A stretch of 64,000 bases of DNA, taken from Sphingopyxis sp. LC363 (GTDB lineage Bacteria > Pseudomonadota > Alphaproteobacteria > Sphingomonadales > Sphingomonadaceae). Both the position numbers and the translations under genes were made by a program. The notes beneath the pieces were generated by a model. That model was not told the DNA's origin. It did not search any database and saw only the letters and a list, made by a program, of their open reading frames with translations. Every line of letters begins with the position of its first letter. The stretch's first letter is position 1. This document shows positions 53,932-63,437 of this stretch, piece after piece. The DNA is taken from positions 39,356 to 103,355 of the forward strand of contig NZ_JNFC01000003.1 of the NCBI RefSeq assembly GCF_000756385.1, written 5' to 3'.

Positions 53932-55145
53932 GACGCGCGCTCGCGGGGCTTGCGGCGGTCGCCGTCTTCGCGGGCGGCGCACTCGCGCTGGCGCAGGGCG
54001 ATATTTTCGATCCAACGGCGATCGCCGCGCACGAACGCGAACAGCTGATCGACGCGAAGCAGCAGTCGGCGGCGGCGATGGCGCGGAGCGCACTGCTCGA
54101 AAAACAGGCGGAAGCCGCGAGCAGCGAGGCCGACCGGCTCAAGAAGCGCAGCGCAGCGCTCGCCGCGCGCATCCAGTCGGCCGAGGCCGACATCAGCGCG
54201 GGCGAGGCGCGCGTCGCGCTCGTCAACCGCCGCCTCGCGGGCCAGCGTGCGCGGCTCGCCGAGCAACAGCAACCCTTGCTCGAACTCGCCGCCTCGCTCC
54301 AGCAATTGAGCCGTCAGCCGCCAGTCAGCGTCCTCGCGCAGCCGGGCTCGCTGTCCGACATGGTCCACGCGCGCGCGGTGATCGACGCCGCGATGCCGGT
54401 GATCGAACGGCGCACCGCGGGCGTCCGCCGCGAGCTGACCGCGCTGGACACGACGCGGCGGCAGCAGGCGATCGCACTGAAGGCGCTGTCGACGAGCAAG
54501 GCGCAGCTCGCGCGTCGCCGCGACGCGCTCACCCGGCTCGAAAACGAAGGCCGGCTGCGCTCGCGCGAGCTGATGAGTAGCGCGCAGCTCGAGGCCGACC
54601 GCGCGCTGGGGCTCGGCGAGAAGGCGCGCGACATCGTCGAACTGATGGATTCGCTCGAAGCCGACGGCGCGGTACGCGCCCAACTCGCTGAGCTCGCCGG
54701 GCCGATCCCGCGCCCCCGCAACCCCGAAGCGAGCGTAACCGGAAGCGTCGCGCCGCCCGCCACCGCAGAGGCCGAGCTGACCCGCGGCGCCTATCGCCTG
54801 CCCATCGTCGGGCGCATCGTCGCCGGGCTTGGCGAGGTCAATGAAAGCGGCGTGCGATCGCGCGGGATCACGATCGCCGCGCGTCCCGGCGGACAGGTCG
54901 TCGCTCCCGCACCCGGCCGCGTCGGCTTCGCCGGCGATTATCGCGGCTATGGCAAGATCGTCATCATCGACCATGGCGGCGGCTGGGTCTCGCTGCTTAC
55001 CGGAATGATCGCGCTGTCGGTCGGGGTCGGCGATACGGTCGATGCCGGCGCGCCGGTCGGCCGCGCGGGATCGGACGACAGCCGCATCACCGTCGAACTT
55101 CGCCGCGCCGGCCGCCCCGTCGACGTCGTCGCGATGATCGGCTGA
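53928..55145 (+). CDS. EnvC-like murein hydrolase activator (degenerate M23)
   Basis: A 405-residue periplasmic protein: signal peptide (AGGALALAQ), a long coiled coil (about residues 35-245), and a C-terminal LytM domain (about 285-400). The LytM domain keeps the fold (GYGKIVIIDHGGGWVSLL) but the zinc motifs are changed: the first HxG is GITIAAR, and the HxH of the C-terminal strand reads ITVELRR. Such proteins activate amidases rather than cutting peptidoglycan, as EnvC does. It overlaps rlmH by four bases, a common arrangement with ctpA downstream. Confidence 0.88.
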   Translation: MRRALAGLAAVAVFAGGALALAQGDIFDPTAIAAHEREQLIDAKQQSAAAMARSALLEKQAEAASSEADRLKKRSAALAARIQSAEADISAGEARVALVNRRLAGQRARLAEQQQPLLELAASLQQLSRQPPVSVLAQPGSLSDMVHARAVIDAAMPVIERRTAGVRRELTALDTTRRQQAIALKALSTSKAQLARRRDALTRLENEGRLRSRELMSSAQLEADRALGLGEKARDIVELMDSLEADGAVRAQLAELAGPIPRPRNPEASVTGSVAPPATAEAELTRGAYRLPIVGRIVAGLGEVNESGVRSRGITIAARPGGQVVAPAPGRVGFAGDYRGYGKIVIIDHGGGWVSLLTGMIALSVGVGDTVDAGAPVGRAGSDDSRITVELRRAGRPVDVVAMIG

Positions 55146-55192
55146 TCCTTGGGACTTGATCATTCTGGATCGAAGCGCCGCCTCTACAACTT

Positions 55193-55270
55193 CGTCATCC
55201 CGGCGTAGGCCGGGATCTCGCCGGCGCATCAGAAGGCAAGGTCGAGATCCCGGCCTACGCCGGGATGACG
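55193..55270. repeat. Inverted hairpin repeat, family A, copy with T variant
   Basis: Arms 55193-55219 and 55244-55270. The left arm has GCGTAGGCC where copy 1 has GCGAAGGCC, and the right arm has the matching GGCCTACGC, so pairing is kept by a compensatory change. Between envC-like and ctpA genes. Confidence 0.92.
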
Positions 55271-55391
55271 ATTCAGACGTGCTTCCTTCCCTGCCCCGCA
55301 ATAGGGATGCGCCGCTTGACGCCCGCAGATTTGCGTAGGAGGATGGCGCGCCGGGGATTATAAGGCAAGATTGATCTCGCCCGCGTGAAAG

Positions 55392-56786
55392 ATGGAAATG
55401 ACCGACTCGACCAAGACCGCCGCTTCTCCGAAACGCCGCTTCGCCTTGTGGCAGGGCGCCGCCGCGCTTTCGACGCTGGCGCTCGTCCCGCTCGCGACCG
55501 GCGCGATGGCGACCGTCGATTCGAAGACGCAGGAAGAAATCGCGCGCTTCATGGACGTCTACCTCGAAGTGAAGTCGAATTATGTCGAACCGGTCGAGGA
55601 TTCGAAGCTGATCGAAGGCGCGATCAACGGCATGCTCGCCAGCCTCGACCCGCATTCGGGCTATCTCGACGCGCGCGGTTTTTCGAACCTCAGAACCCAG
55701 ACCGACGGCGAATATGGCGGGCTGGGCCTGTCGGTGACGATGGAGGACGGCGTCGTCAAGGTGATCGCACCGACCGCCGACACCCCGGCCGACAAGGCGG
55801 GGATCAAGGCGGGCGATTATATCACCCATATCAACAAGGAACTGATCTTCGGCATGACGCTCGACGAAGCGGTCGAGCAGATGCGCGGCCGCCCGGGCAC
55901 GCCGATCGAGATCACGGTCGTCCGCGAGGGTCAGGACAAGCCGATCGAAATGACGCTGACGCGCGAGATCATCGACCTGAAACCCGTGAAATGGGAAGTC
56001 AGCGGCGACGTCGGCGTGCTCACCGTCACCAGTTTCTCGGCCGATGCGACCGCCGACCTCAAGGCCGCGATGATGGCGGTCGAAAAGTCGCTGGGCAAGA
56101 CGCCGCGCGGCTGGATCCTCGACCTGCGCTCGAACCCCGGCGGGCTCCTCGACGAAGCCGTCGGGATCAGCGACCTGTTCCTCGAACGCGGCGAGATCGT
56201 GTCGCAGCGCGGGCGCAAGAAGGGCGACATCGAACGCTATTTCGCCGAACCGGGCGACGCCGCCGGCGGCGCGCCGGTGATCGTGCTGATCGATTCGGGA
56301 TCGGCCTCGGCCTCCGAGATCGTCGCGGGCGCGCTGCAGGACCAGCATCGCGCGGTCGTGATGGGCGAACGCAGCTTCGGCAAGGGATCGGTACAGACGG
56401 TGCTGCCGCTGACCGACACCACCGCGCTGCGCCTGACCACCGCGCGTTATTACACGCCGTCGGGCCGCAGCGTGCAGGAAGGCGGGATCGACCCCGACAT
56501 CCAGGTGCCGCAGCTCAGCGACCCCGATTACGCCTCGCGGCCCAAATTCCGTGAAAGCGACCTGCGCCGTCACCTGATCAACGAGAAGAAGGTCGATGAC
56601 GGCCTGCTCGAACAGGACGAAAAGGCCGACCCGCGCTTCACCGCGACCGCGGAGGAGCTGAAGGCCAAGGGCATCGAGGATTTCCAGCTCCACTATGCGC
56701 TGCAGACGATCGGGCGGATCGGCCCGGGAACGGCGCGCATGGCGCAGGCCGGCAAACCCGGCGCCAAGCCTGCGCGCCGCAACTAG
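55392..56786 (+). CDS. ctpA: Carboxy-terminal processing peptidase CtpA (S41)
   Basis: A 464-residue periplasmic serine protease. N-terminal anchor/signal (about 17-40), PDZ domain (about 100-185: GEYGGLGLSVTMEDG, IKAGDYITHINKE), and the S41 catalytic core with Ser about 306 (GSASASEI) and Lys about 331 (GERSFGKGSVQ). Cleaves C-terminal tails, for example of peptidoglycan-related enzymes. Placement after an EnvC-like protein is standard in this group. The tail after residue 380 is poorly conserved. Confidence 0.96.
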   Translation: MEMTDSTKTAASPKRRFALWQGAAALSTLALVPLATGAMATVDSKTQEEIARFMDVYLEVKSNYVEPVEDSKLIEGAINGMLASLDPHSGYLDARGFSNLRTQTDGEYGGLGLSVTMEDGVVKVIAPTADTPADKAGIKAGDYITHINKELIFGMTLDEAVEQMRGRPGTPIEITVVREGQDKPIEMTLTREIIDLKPVKWEVSGDVGVLTVTSFSADATADLKAAMMAVEKSLGKTPRGWILDLRSNPGGLLDEAVGISDLFLERGEIVSQRGRKKGDIERYFAEPGDAAGGAPVIVLIDSGSASASEIVAGALQDQHRAVVMGERSFGKGSVQTVLPLTDTTALRLTTARYYTPSGRSVQEGGIDPDIQVPQLSDPDYASRPKFRESDLRRHLINEKKVDDGLLEQDEKADPRFTATAEELKAKGIEDFQLHYALQTIGRIGPGTARMAQAGKPGAKPARRN

Positions 56787-56813
56787 TCAGCGCCTTGGCC
56801 ATGTCCTCCTATT

Positions 56814-56891
56814 CGTCATCCCGGCGCAGGCCGGGATCTCGACCTCGCAACCTGACGCACCGGCGAAATCCCGGCCTGCGCCGGGATGACG
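56814..56891. repeat. Inverted hairpin repeat, family A, copy with C variant
   Basis: Arms 56814-56840 and 56865-56891. Here the variable base is C (GCGCAGGCC), matched by G in the other arm (GGCCTGCGC). A single mismatch (GAAATC versus GAGATC) occurs at the inner end. Between ctpA and dsbB. Confidence 0.92.
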
Positions 56892-56913
56892 ATCTGATTT
56901 CCGGGGTTCTTAT

Positions 56914-57396
56914 ATGCTGAAATCGCGCCTCGCCGCGCCGCTCGTCGCATTCGCGGCGCCGCTCCTGCTCTATGGCGGCGCGCTCGTCTCGCAATATGGC
57001 TTTGGCCTCCACCCTTGCGAGATGTGCTATTGGCAGCGATGGCCGCATCAGGCGGCGATCCTGCTGGCGCTCGCCGCGCTGCTGATGCGCCGGAACGACA
57101 AGGCGATGCGCGCGCTCACGCTGCTCGCCGCCGTCGCCATTACGGTCAGCGGCGCGATCGGCGTCTTTCACGCCGGGGTCGAATATGGATTCTGGGAAGG
57201 CGTCACGACCTGCGCGACGGGTGCCGGCGGCCCCGTCACGCTCGATTCGATCATGAACGCGCCGCTGATCCGCTGCGACGCGGTGCAATGGTCGCTGTTC
57301 GGCATCTCGCTCGCGGGCTTCAACGCGATCTTCTCCTTCGCGGCGGCGGCGTTGGTCTTGACCTTGCTGCGCCGGAAGACCACATCGGTGACATGA
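56914..57396 (+). CDS. dsbB: Disulfide bond formation protein DsbB-like
   Basis: A 160-residue inner membrane quinone-linked oxidase for DsbA. Four helices and both cysteine pairs are visible: HPCEMCYWQRWPH (Cys 35, 38; the second pair Cys 100 and 121 in a loop). Stop overlaps coq7 (ATGA), a coupling seen in relatives; both relate to the quinone pool. Confidence 0.94.
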   Translation: MLKSRLAAPLVAFAAPLLLYGGALVSQYGFGLHPCEMCYWQRWPHQAAILLALAALLMRRNDKAMRALTLLAAVAITVSGAIGVFHAGVEYGFWEGVTTCATGAGGPVTLDSIMNAPLIRCDAVQWSLFGISLAGFNAIFSFAAAALVLTLLRRKTTSVT

Positions 57397-57908
57397 CAAA
57401 CAGGCGCACCGCATCGATGATCCGCGTCGACCAGGCGGGCGAATATGGCGCGACGCGCATCTATGCCGGCCAGCTCGCGGTGATGGGCGACCGCCACCCG
57501 ATGGCGCGCGAGATCGCGCATATGGCCGAACAGGAAGAGCGGCACCGCAAATTCTTCGACGCGATGATCGCGCGGCGCGGCGTGCGTCCGACCGCGCTTC
57601 AGCCGGTCTGGAACGTCGCGGGCTTCGCGCTCGGCGCGGTGACCGCCGCGATGGGGCCGCGCGCGGCGATGGCGTGCACCGCCGCGGTCGAGACCGAGAT
57701 CGACCGCCATTATCAGCATCAGCTGAACGAACTCGGCGACCGCGACCCCGAACTCAGCGCCGCGGTCGAGGATTTCCGTGCCGAAGAGCTCGAGCATAAG
57801 GAAGCCGCGCTGAAGGCTGGCGCCGAAAGCGCCCCCGGATACCCGATCCTGAGCCTGGCGATCCGCGCGGGTTGCCGTGCAGCCATCGCGCTGTCGAAAC
57901 GTATCTGA
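57393..57908 (+). CDS. coq7: Demethoxyubiquinone hydroxylase (Coq7)
   Basis: A 171-residue di-iron hydroxylase of ubiquinone synthesis. The ligand set appears in RVDQAGEYGATRIYAGQ, MAEQEERHRKFFD, AAVETEIDRHYQHQ and RAEELEHKEAAL. ATG 57393 lies in the dsbB stop. An internal longer frame upstream is dsbB in another frame, not part of this gene. Confidence 0.95.
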   Translation: MTNRRTASMIRVDQAGEYGATRIYAGQLAVMGDRHPMAREIAHMAEQEERHRKFFDAMIARRGVRPTALQPVWNVAGFALGAVTAAMGPRAAMACTAAVETEIDRHYQHQLNELGDRDPELSAAVEDFRAEELEHKEAALKAGAESAPGYPILSLAIRAGCRAAIALSKRI

Positions 57909-57988
57909 TACAGGAAAGCCCCCGCGTCGTTCATGACCGATGCAGGGTCGCGGTGCCACGCCGCGTCAAATTGACAAAGGAAGATCCG

Positions 57989-58597
57989 ATGACCCGCCTC
58001 CCCCTGTTCGCGCTGATCCTCGCCGGCAGCGCCGCCGCCCTGCCCGCCGCCGCCCAGGAAGCCACGGTCGACGCCGAAAAGATCAACCAGGTCATCGTCT
58101 ACGGCAACGACAAGTGCGAACAGTCGAGCCCCGACGAAATCGTCGTCTGTAACCGCCTGCCCGAAACCGAACGCTATCGTGTGCCCGAGATGCTCCGCGG
58201 CGACCCGCTCGATCCGCGCAACGAAGCCTGGGCGAACAAGGTCGTCGCACTCGAACGCGTCGGCCGCTTCGGCACCGACAGCTGCTCGCCGACCGGCCTG
58301 GGCGGCTTTACCGGTTGTACGCAGGCGCTGCTCGCGGGTGCACGCGCCGAACGACGCGCCGCCGACAAGACCGACTGGCAGGCGATGATCGCCGACGAGC
58401 GCGCCAAGCGCCTCGCAGGTATCGACGCCGCGGCCGAAGAGGTCGAAGCCGCCGTGGTCGCCGAAGAGCGCGCGCTCGCCGAACGGCAGAAGGCGGCCGA
58501 GGAACTCGAGCGGCAGGCGAATGGCGAGGCTCCGGCGGCGCCGACCGCCCCCGACGAAGCCGACGCCGAGCCGCTTCCGACCCCGCCGCAGCCCTAA
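57989..58597 (+). CDS. Secreted hypothetical protein, coiled-coil tail
   Basis: A 202-residue protein with a signal peptide (SAAALPAAAQ, about residue 22). The middle has four Cys (DKCEQSSPDEIVVCNRL, TDSCSPTGLGGFTGCTQ), suitable for two disulfides, and the C-terminal ~70 residues are an Ala/Glu-rich helix with a Pro tail. The EIVVCNRLPETERYRVPEMLR motif recurs in sphingomonad proteins but I know no function. AAAGGAAG precedes ATG 57989. The stop overlaps the SulP gene stop by four bases. Confidence 0.78.
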   Translation: MTRLPLFALILAGSAAALPAAAQEATVDAEKINQVIVYGNDKCEQSSPDEIVVCNRLPETERYRVPEMLRGDPLDPRNEAWANKVVALERVGRFGTDSCSPTGLGGFTGCTQALLAGARAERRAADKTDWQAMIADERAKRLAGIDAAAEEVEAAVVAEERALAERQKAAEELERQANGEAPAAPTAPDEADAEPLPTPPQP

Positions 58598-59856
58598 CGC
58601 TCGCGCGGGGTCCAGAGCCTCGCGCCGCGCCCCTTCCACCAGCGCAGGATGAAACCGAGCGCGACGCCGGTACCGATCGCGATCGTCAGGTCGGCGAATA
58701 TTGTCAGCAGCAAGGTGACGAGCAGCAGCAACAGTTCGTCCCGCGGCAGCGCCGCATGCTCGCGCCATTTCTCGGGCTCCGCCATATTATAGGCGGTCAC
58801 CAGCAGCACCGCCGCCAGCGCAGGCAGCGCGAGCGCGCCCGCGAGCCCTCCGGCGGCGAGCACGACGATCAGGATAACCGCCGCATGGACCATGCCCGCG
58901 ACCGGCGTGCGTCCGCCCGCGCGGACGTTGGTCGCCGTGCGCGCGATCGCGCCGGTGACCGGCAGTCCGCCGAACAGCGGCGTCACGACATTGGCATAGC
59001 CCTGCGCGAGCAGTTCGGCGCTGGGGCGGTGGCGGCCGTCGAACATGCGGTCGGCGACGATCGCCGACAACAGCGATTCGACGCCCGCCAGAAAGGCGAT
59101 CGTGATCGCGGACGGGAGCAAGGCGACGATCCGGTCGGTCGTCACTTCCGGCCAGTGCGGCGCCGGAAATCCGCTCGGCAACGCTCCGAAACGCGAACCG
59201 ACCGTATCGACCGGCAGGTGGAACAGGAGCACCGCGAGCGACGCCGCGCCGACGGCGATCACCAGCACCGGCCAGCGCGGGCGCCAGCGACGCAGCAGCA
59301 GGATGGCGGCCACCGTCGCCGCGGTCACCCCCAGCGCCGCAAGGCTGAGCGTGGCGCGCGCCGCCCACAGCGCCTCGAGCTTCGGGATCATGTCGGCGGG
59401 GACCTTGCCCGCCGACAGGCCGAGCGCGTCCTGAAACTGGCTGGCGGCGATGATCCCTGCGATGCCGATGGTGAAGCCGTCGATCACCGGTTCGGGGACC
59501 AGCGCGATCAGCCGGCCGGCGCGAAAGAAGCCGGCGACAATCAGCAGGATGCCCGCCATGATCGTCGCGACGATCAGCCCGTCCATGCCATGATCCTGAA
59601 TCACACCATAGACGACGACGATGAAGGCGCCGGTCGGCCCGCCGATCTGCACCCGGCTGCCGCTGGTCGCCGAAATGACGAAGCCACCGACGATCGCGGT
59701 AACCAGTCCGACAAATGGCGTGCTGCCCGATGCGATGGCGATCGCGATACAGAGCGGCAAGGCAACGAGCGCGACGCTGACCCCGGCCAGCGCATCGGCG
59801 CGGAGGAGCGGCCAGCTATAGTCGTTTGCCGTATCGAGCAATTTGGGCCGGCGCAT
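58594..59856 (-). CDS. SulP-family anion transporter without STAS domain
   Basis: A 420-residue transporter with about twelve helices. GGPTGAFIVVVYG (TM3 signature) and GGLPVTGAIARTATNVRAGGRTP are SulP hallmarks. The protein ends soon after the last helix (WKGRGARLWTPRER), so the C-terminal STAS domain found in most SulP proteins is absent. Sulfate, bicarbonate or other anions are possible substrates. ATG 59856; convergent with the preceding gene. Confidence 0.92.
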   Translation of the reverse strand: MRRPKLLDTANDYSWPLLRADALAGVSVALVALPLCIAIAIASGSTPFVGLVTAIVGGFVISATSGSRVQIGGPTGAFIVVVYGVIQDHGMDGLIVATIMAGILLIVAGFFRAGRLIALVPEPVIDGFTIGIAGIIAASQFQDALGLSAGKVPADMIPKLEALWAARATLSLAALGVTAATVAAILLLRRWRPRWPVLVIAVGAASLAVLLFHLPVDTVGSRFGALPSGFPAPHWPEVTTDRIVALLPSAITIAFLAGVESLLSAIVADRMFDGRHRPSAELLAQGYANVVTPLFGGLPVTGAIARTATNVRAGGRTPVAGMVHAAVILIVVLAAGGLAGALALPALAAVLLVTAYNMAEPEKWREHAALPRDELLLLLVTLLLTIFADLTIAIGTGVALGFILRWWKGRGARLWTPRER

Positions 59857-60142
59857 CGCGTCTCCGTCGATTGAGGGAACGCCATGGCGCTACGCCGCAG
59901 CCCGCGGCGCGGTCAAGCCCGCCGCATCCATTCGGCTGATGGCATTTTCACCCTTCCCGTCGTGCCGGACGGAGCAAATGGTGCCAGATTCGTAGTGATT
60001 TCAGCGATCGGGCGCGATTTTGTTACGAATCCGCGCCGAACCGAGTGCAAAAATTAACGAATCACGGGCAAGCTGTCTTGACTTGGGAATTTTTGGGGCA
60101 AAACGTGCGGTTCTGGGAATCGCCAGCCTAGGGGGCTGTAAC

Positions 60143-60541
60143 ATGGCATCAGCATTCGAACCGCGCCTGTGGAGGCGCACGGCAGTCAGCGTGCCGCCGG
60201 CACGAAGCCTCGGCCGCCGAATGACGTGGCATGCCGCCGCCGCCCTCCTCGCCTTCGCCGCGCTGCAGATCTGGCTCGTGATGAGCGTGGTCGCCGCGGG
60301 CGCGCCGTCCGCCTTCATCGTCGTCGCGCTCGTCATCCTGCTCGCGCTCGCACTTCCGGTCGCACGCTCGACCGAACGCCACTGGTATCATCTGAGCCGC
60401 CAGGCGCTCGCGAGCTGGGGCCTGCACGCACGCTTCCGCCGCGACGTTCGCCGCCTGTGGTTCGCCGCGCTGACGCTGCCCTTCCTGTGGATCAGCGGCG
60501 CCATCGCCGCCACCGACGCAATCGCGGCAATCACCGGCTGA
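60143..60541 (+). CDS. Hypothetical membrane protein
   Basis: A 132-residue protein with a basic N-terminus and about three hydrophobic helices (roughly 28-50, 55-75, 107-130). No recognisable family. AGGGGG precedes ATG 60143. The 286 bases upstream are AT-richer than usual for this window (TTGACTTGGGAATTTTTGGG around 60079) and probably hold its promoter. Confidence 0.7.
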   Translation: MASAFEPRLWRRTAVSVPPARSLGRRMTWHAAAALLAFAALQIWLVMSVVAAGAPSAFIVVALVILLALALPVARSTERHWYHLSRQALASWGLHARFRRDVRRLWFAALTLPFLWISGAIAATDAIAAITG

Positions 60542-60592
60542 TCGCCCGCAGCCAGGTTTGACGCTGGCCCGCGCGCCGTATAGGGCGCGGCA

Positions 60593-61936
60593 ATGCTGAC
60601 CGTTTCCGAAGCTCTCGACCGCGCGCAGATGCTCTGCGACGCCGCGACCCAAGCCGGCGCCGACGCCGCCGATGCCCTCTATTATTGCAATGCCGCGACC
60701 TCGGTTTCGATGCGGCTCGGCGCGCTCGAGGATGTCGAGCGGTCGGAGGGGCAGGATATTTCGCTGCGCGTCTTCGTGGGGCAGCGCAGCGCGAGCGTGT
60801 CGACCGCCGACATGGACGCGGGCGAGCTTGCGAAACTGGTCACCCGCTGCGTCGCCATGGCGCGCGAGGCGCCCGAGGATCCCTATGCCGGGCTCGCGCC
60901 TGAAGAGTTGCTGTTCAAGGGCCCCGTTCCCGATCTCGACCTCGACGACGGCAGCGACGCCGATCCGCAGGCGCTGCGCGAGGCCGCGCTTGCCGTCGAG
61001 GAAGCGGCGCGCGCCGTCGCCGGGGTCACCAACAGCGAAGGCGGCAGCGCGAGCCACAGCCGCACGCGCTTTGCGCTCGCGACCAGCCACGGCTTCGCCG
61101 GCGGCTATGGATCGAGCGGCCACAGCCTGTCGGCGAGCGTCATCGCGGGCGAAGGCGCGGCGATGCAGCGCGATTACGGATGGCACAGCGCGCACCATCT
61201 GTCGGATCTAGAAAGCGCCGCCGACATCGGCACCCGCGCCGGCACGCGCGCGGTCGCGCGGCTGAACCCCGGCAAGGCGCCGACCGGCAAGCTTCCGGTG
61301 CTGCTCGACCCGCGGATCAGCAGCAGCATCGTCGGCCATCTGCTCGGCGCGATCGCGGGGCCGGCGATCGCGCGCGGGACGAGTTTCCTGCTTGGCAAGG
61401 AAGAGGCGATGTTGTTCGACAGCGGCATCGTGATCCGCGACGAACCGCACCGCGCACGCGGGTTGCGCAGCCGCGCCTTCGACGGCGAGGGTGTGCCGAC
61501 CGCGGCGCGCGACATCGTGGCGGACGGCCGGATTACCGGCTGGCTGCTCGACACCGCCTCGGCGAAGCAGCTCGGTCTGACACCGACCGGCCACGCGAGC
61601 CGCGGCGGCGGCGCCTCGGGGGTCGGCGCGAGCAACCTCCACCTCGCCGCGGGTAGCGCGACGCCGGCGGCGCTGATGGAGGGTGTCGCCGAGGGCGTCT
61701 ATATCACCGAACTGATCGGCCAGGGAGTCAATCCGGTGACCGGCGATTACAGCCGCGGCGCGTCTGGTTTCCTGATCAAGGACGGCGCACTCGCGGGGCC
61801 GATCGCCGAATTCACGATCGCGGGCAATCTGATCGACATGTTCGCCGCGCTCACTCCGGCGAACGACCTCGAGTTTCGCCACGGCACCAACGCGCCGACG
61901 CTGCGCATCGACGGCATGACCGTCGCGAGCAGCTAA
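60593..61936 (+). CDS. pmbA: TldD/PmbA family metallopeptidase
   Basis: A 447-residue protein of the PmbA (TldE) type, which with TldD degrades unfolded peptides or matures small peptides. Features: LGALEDVERSEGQ and ISLRVFVGQRSASVSTAD at the N-terminus, GKLPVLLDPRISSSIVGHLLG, TSFLLGKEEAM, and the C-terminal GVNPVTGDYSRGASGFLIKDG. The HExxxH zinc motif belongs to TldD and is not seen here, as expected for PmbA. No tldD in the window. Overlaps nothing; 12 bases before the next gene. Confidence 0.93.
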   Translation: MLTVSEALDRAQMLCDAATQAGADAADALYYCNAATSVSMRLGALEDVERSEGQDISLRVFVGQRSASVSTADMDAGELAKLVTRCVAMAREAPEDPYAGLAPEELLFKGPVPDLDLDDGSDADPQALREAALAVEEAARAVAGVTNSEGGSASHSRTRFALATSHGFAGGYGSSGHSLSASVIAGEGAAMQRDYGWHSAHHLSDLESAADIGTRAGTRAVARLNPGKAPTGKLPVLLDPRISSSIVGHLLGAIAGPAIARGTSFLLGKEEAMLFDSGIVIRDEPHRARGLRSRAFDGEGVPTAARDIVADGRITGWLLDTASAKQLGLTPTGHASRGGGASGVGASNLHLAAGSATPAALMEGVAEGVYITELIGQGVNPVTGDYSRGASGFLIKDGALAGPIAEFTIAGNLIDMFAALTPANDLEFRHGTNAPTLRIDGMTVASS

Positions 61937-61948
61937 AGGGGCGAGGCG

Positions 61949-62740
61949 ATGCCCGCGCGCAACCTCGAAGCCGTAATTGCCGCGACACGCGAGGTCGGCG
62001 ACATGGCGATGGCGCGCTGGCGCGGCGAGGGGCGGCCGGTCGACGTGTGGCACAAGTCGCACGACAATCCGGTGAGCGACGTCGATCTCGCCGTCGACGC
62101 GCGGCTGAAGGCCGTGCTGGGCGCGATGGTGCCCGAGGCGGGGTGGCTGTCCGAGGAAACCGCCGACAATGAAGACCGGCTGGCGTGCCGCGCGATGTGG
62201 TGCGTCGACCCGATCGACGGCACGCGCGACTTCATCCGCGGCCGTCCGGGCTGGTGCGTGTCGGTCGCGCTCGTCATCGATGGCGCGCCCGAACTCGGCG
62301 TGCTCTACGCCCCCGCGCTCGACGAGCTGTGGGTCGCGCAAAAGGGCAAGGGCGCGACGCTCAACGGCGAGGCGCTGCGCGCCAGCCGCCGTATGATCTT
62401 CGACGGGTCGCGCGTGCCCGCCGACAGCCTGCCAAAGATCGACCGCGACCTGATCATGGTGACCAAGCCGAACAGCATCGCGCTCCGCATGGCGCTCGTC
62501 GCCGACGACCGCGCCGACCTCGTCGCGACGCTGCGCTGGGGTTTCGAGTGGGACGTCGCCGCGGCGGCACTGATCGCGGCCGAGGCGGGGGCGGCGGTGA
62601 CCGATGCCTTCGGCGAGCCACTGCGGTTCAACACCCCGCGCGCGCAGGCGTTCGGCGTCATCGCCTGCGCCCCCGGAATCCATCGGGCTGTCGTGAGCCG
62701 CTTGCACGACCGGGCGGTCGCGCTGACGGCGCAGCCCTAA
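61949..62740 (+). CDS. Inositol-monophosphatase/CysQ-family phosphatase
   Basis: A 263-residue Mg2+-dependent phosphatase. LSEETAD (metal Glu pair), WCVDPIDGTRDFIRG (the family signature) and FEWDVAAAALIAAEAG (last metal ligand) are all present. It could be 3'(2'),5'-bisphosphate nucleotidase (CysQ) or a generic IMPase; the sequence does not separate them. Tightly follows pmbA with a GGGGCGAGG ribosome-binding site, so the two are likely co-transcribed. Confidence 0.92.
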   Translation: MPARNLEAVIAATREVGDMAMARWRGEGRPVDVWHKSHDNPVSDVDLAVDARLKAVLGAMVPEAGWLSEETADNEDRLACRAMWCVDPIDGTRDFIRGRPGWCVSVALVIDGAPELGVLYAPALDELWVAQKGKGATLNGEALRASRRMIFDGSRVPADSLPKIDRDLIMVTKPNSIALRMALVADDRADLVATLRWGFEWDVAAAALIAAEAGAAVTDAFGEPLRFNTPRAQAFGVIACAPGIHRAVVSRLHDRAVALTAQP

Positions 62741-62743
62741 CGA

Positions 62744-62874
62744 TCCTCCCTGTCGCGCAGCCATGGGGAGGGGGGCCGCCAAAGGGGGTGGAGGGGCCGC
62801 AACCTCGCGTCACCGCCCCTCCGTCAGCGGCTGCGCCGCTGCCACCTCCCCATGGCTTCGCCGCAGGGAGGACT
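62744..62874. repeat. Inverted repeat, family C, copy 2
   Basis: TCCTCCCTGTCGCGCAGCCATGGGGAGG and CCTCCCCATGGCTTCGCCGCAGGGAGGA are imperfect reverse complements about 75 bases apart, similar to the element at 24352 in opposite orientation. It closes the phosphatase operon. Confidence 0.75.
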
Positions 62875-63063
62875 CACCGCCATTCACCGCAGTTCGCTTG
62901 ACTTTCTACGCGACTCACCCTAACTGCCCGAGCATTCCGACAGCCTGACCGGACGGCGAAGCGTTTTCGTGCGCATCGTGGTCCGTTTTTTGCGTTGGAA
63001 ATTCAGACGCTTTGAGATGGGGCCGATTGCCAGCGCGCCCTGTGGAGCAGGAGAAAGTTACCA
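62875..63063 (+). promoter_or_regulatory. Presumed promoter/leader of the rpsM ribosomal operon
   Basis: No gene is seen between 62741 and 63063. The first part is the family-C repeat; the rest includes an AT-richer stretch (around 62985-63010, GTTTTTTGCGTTGGAAATTC) that may carry a promoter, and ends with GGAGAAAGTTACCA before rpsM. I cannot fix -35 and -10 boxes. Confidence 0.4.
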
Positions 63064-63432
63064 ATGGCACGTATTGCGGGCGTCAACCTGCCCACCAACA
63101 AGCGCGTGATCATCGCGCTCACCTACATCCACGGCATCGGTCGCAAGACCGCCGTCGACATCGCCGACAAGCTGGGCATCGACCACAGCCGCCGCGTTCA
63201 GGACCTGTCGGACGCCGAAGTCCTGCAGATCCGCGAAACGCTGGACGCCGACCACACGGTCGAGGGCGACCTGCGCCGCAACACGGCGATGAACATCAAG
63301 CGCCTGATGGACCTCGCCTGCTATCGCGGCCTGCGTCATCGCAAGGGCCTTCCCGTCCGCGGCCAGCGCACGCACACCAATGCGCGCACCCGCAAGGGCA
63401 AGGCGAAGCCGATCGCCGGCAAGAAGAAATAA
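63064..63432 (+). CDS. rpsM: 30S ribosomal protein S13
   Basis: 122 residues, full length: [29 protein letters not shown] at the N-terminus and [25 protein letters not shown] near the C-terminus. ATG 63064 with GGAGAAAG. Confidence 0.99.
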   Translation: MARIAGVNLPTNKRVIIALTYIHGIGRKTAVDIADKLGIDHSRRVQDLSDAEVLQIRETLDADHTVEGDLRRNTAMNIKRLMDLACYRGLRHRKGLPVRGQRTHTNARTRKGKAKPIAGKKK

Positions 63433-63437
63433 GGTCG

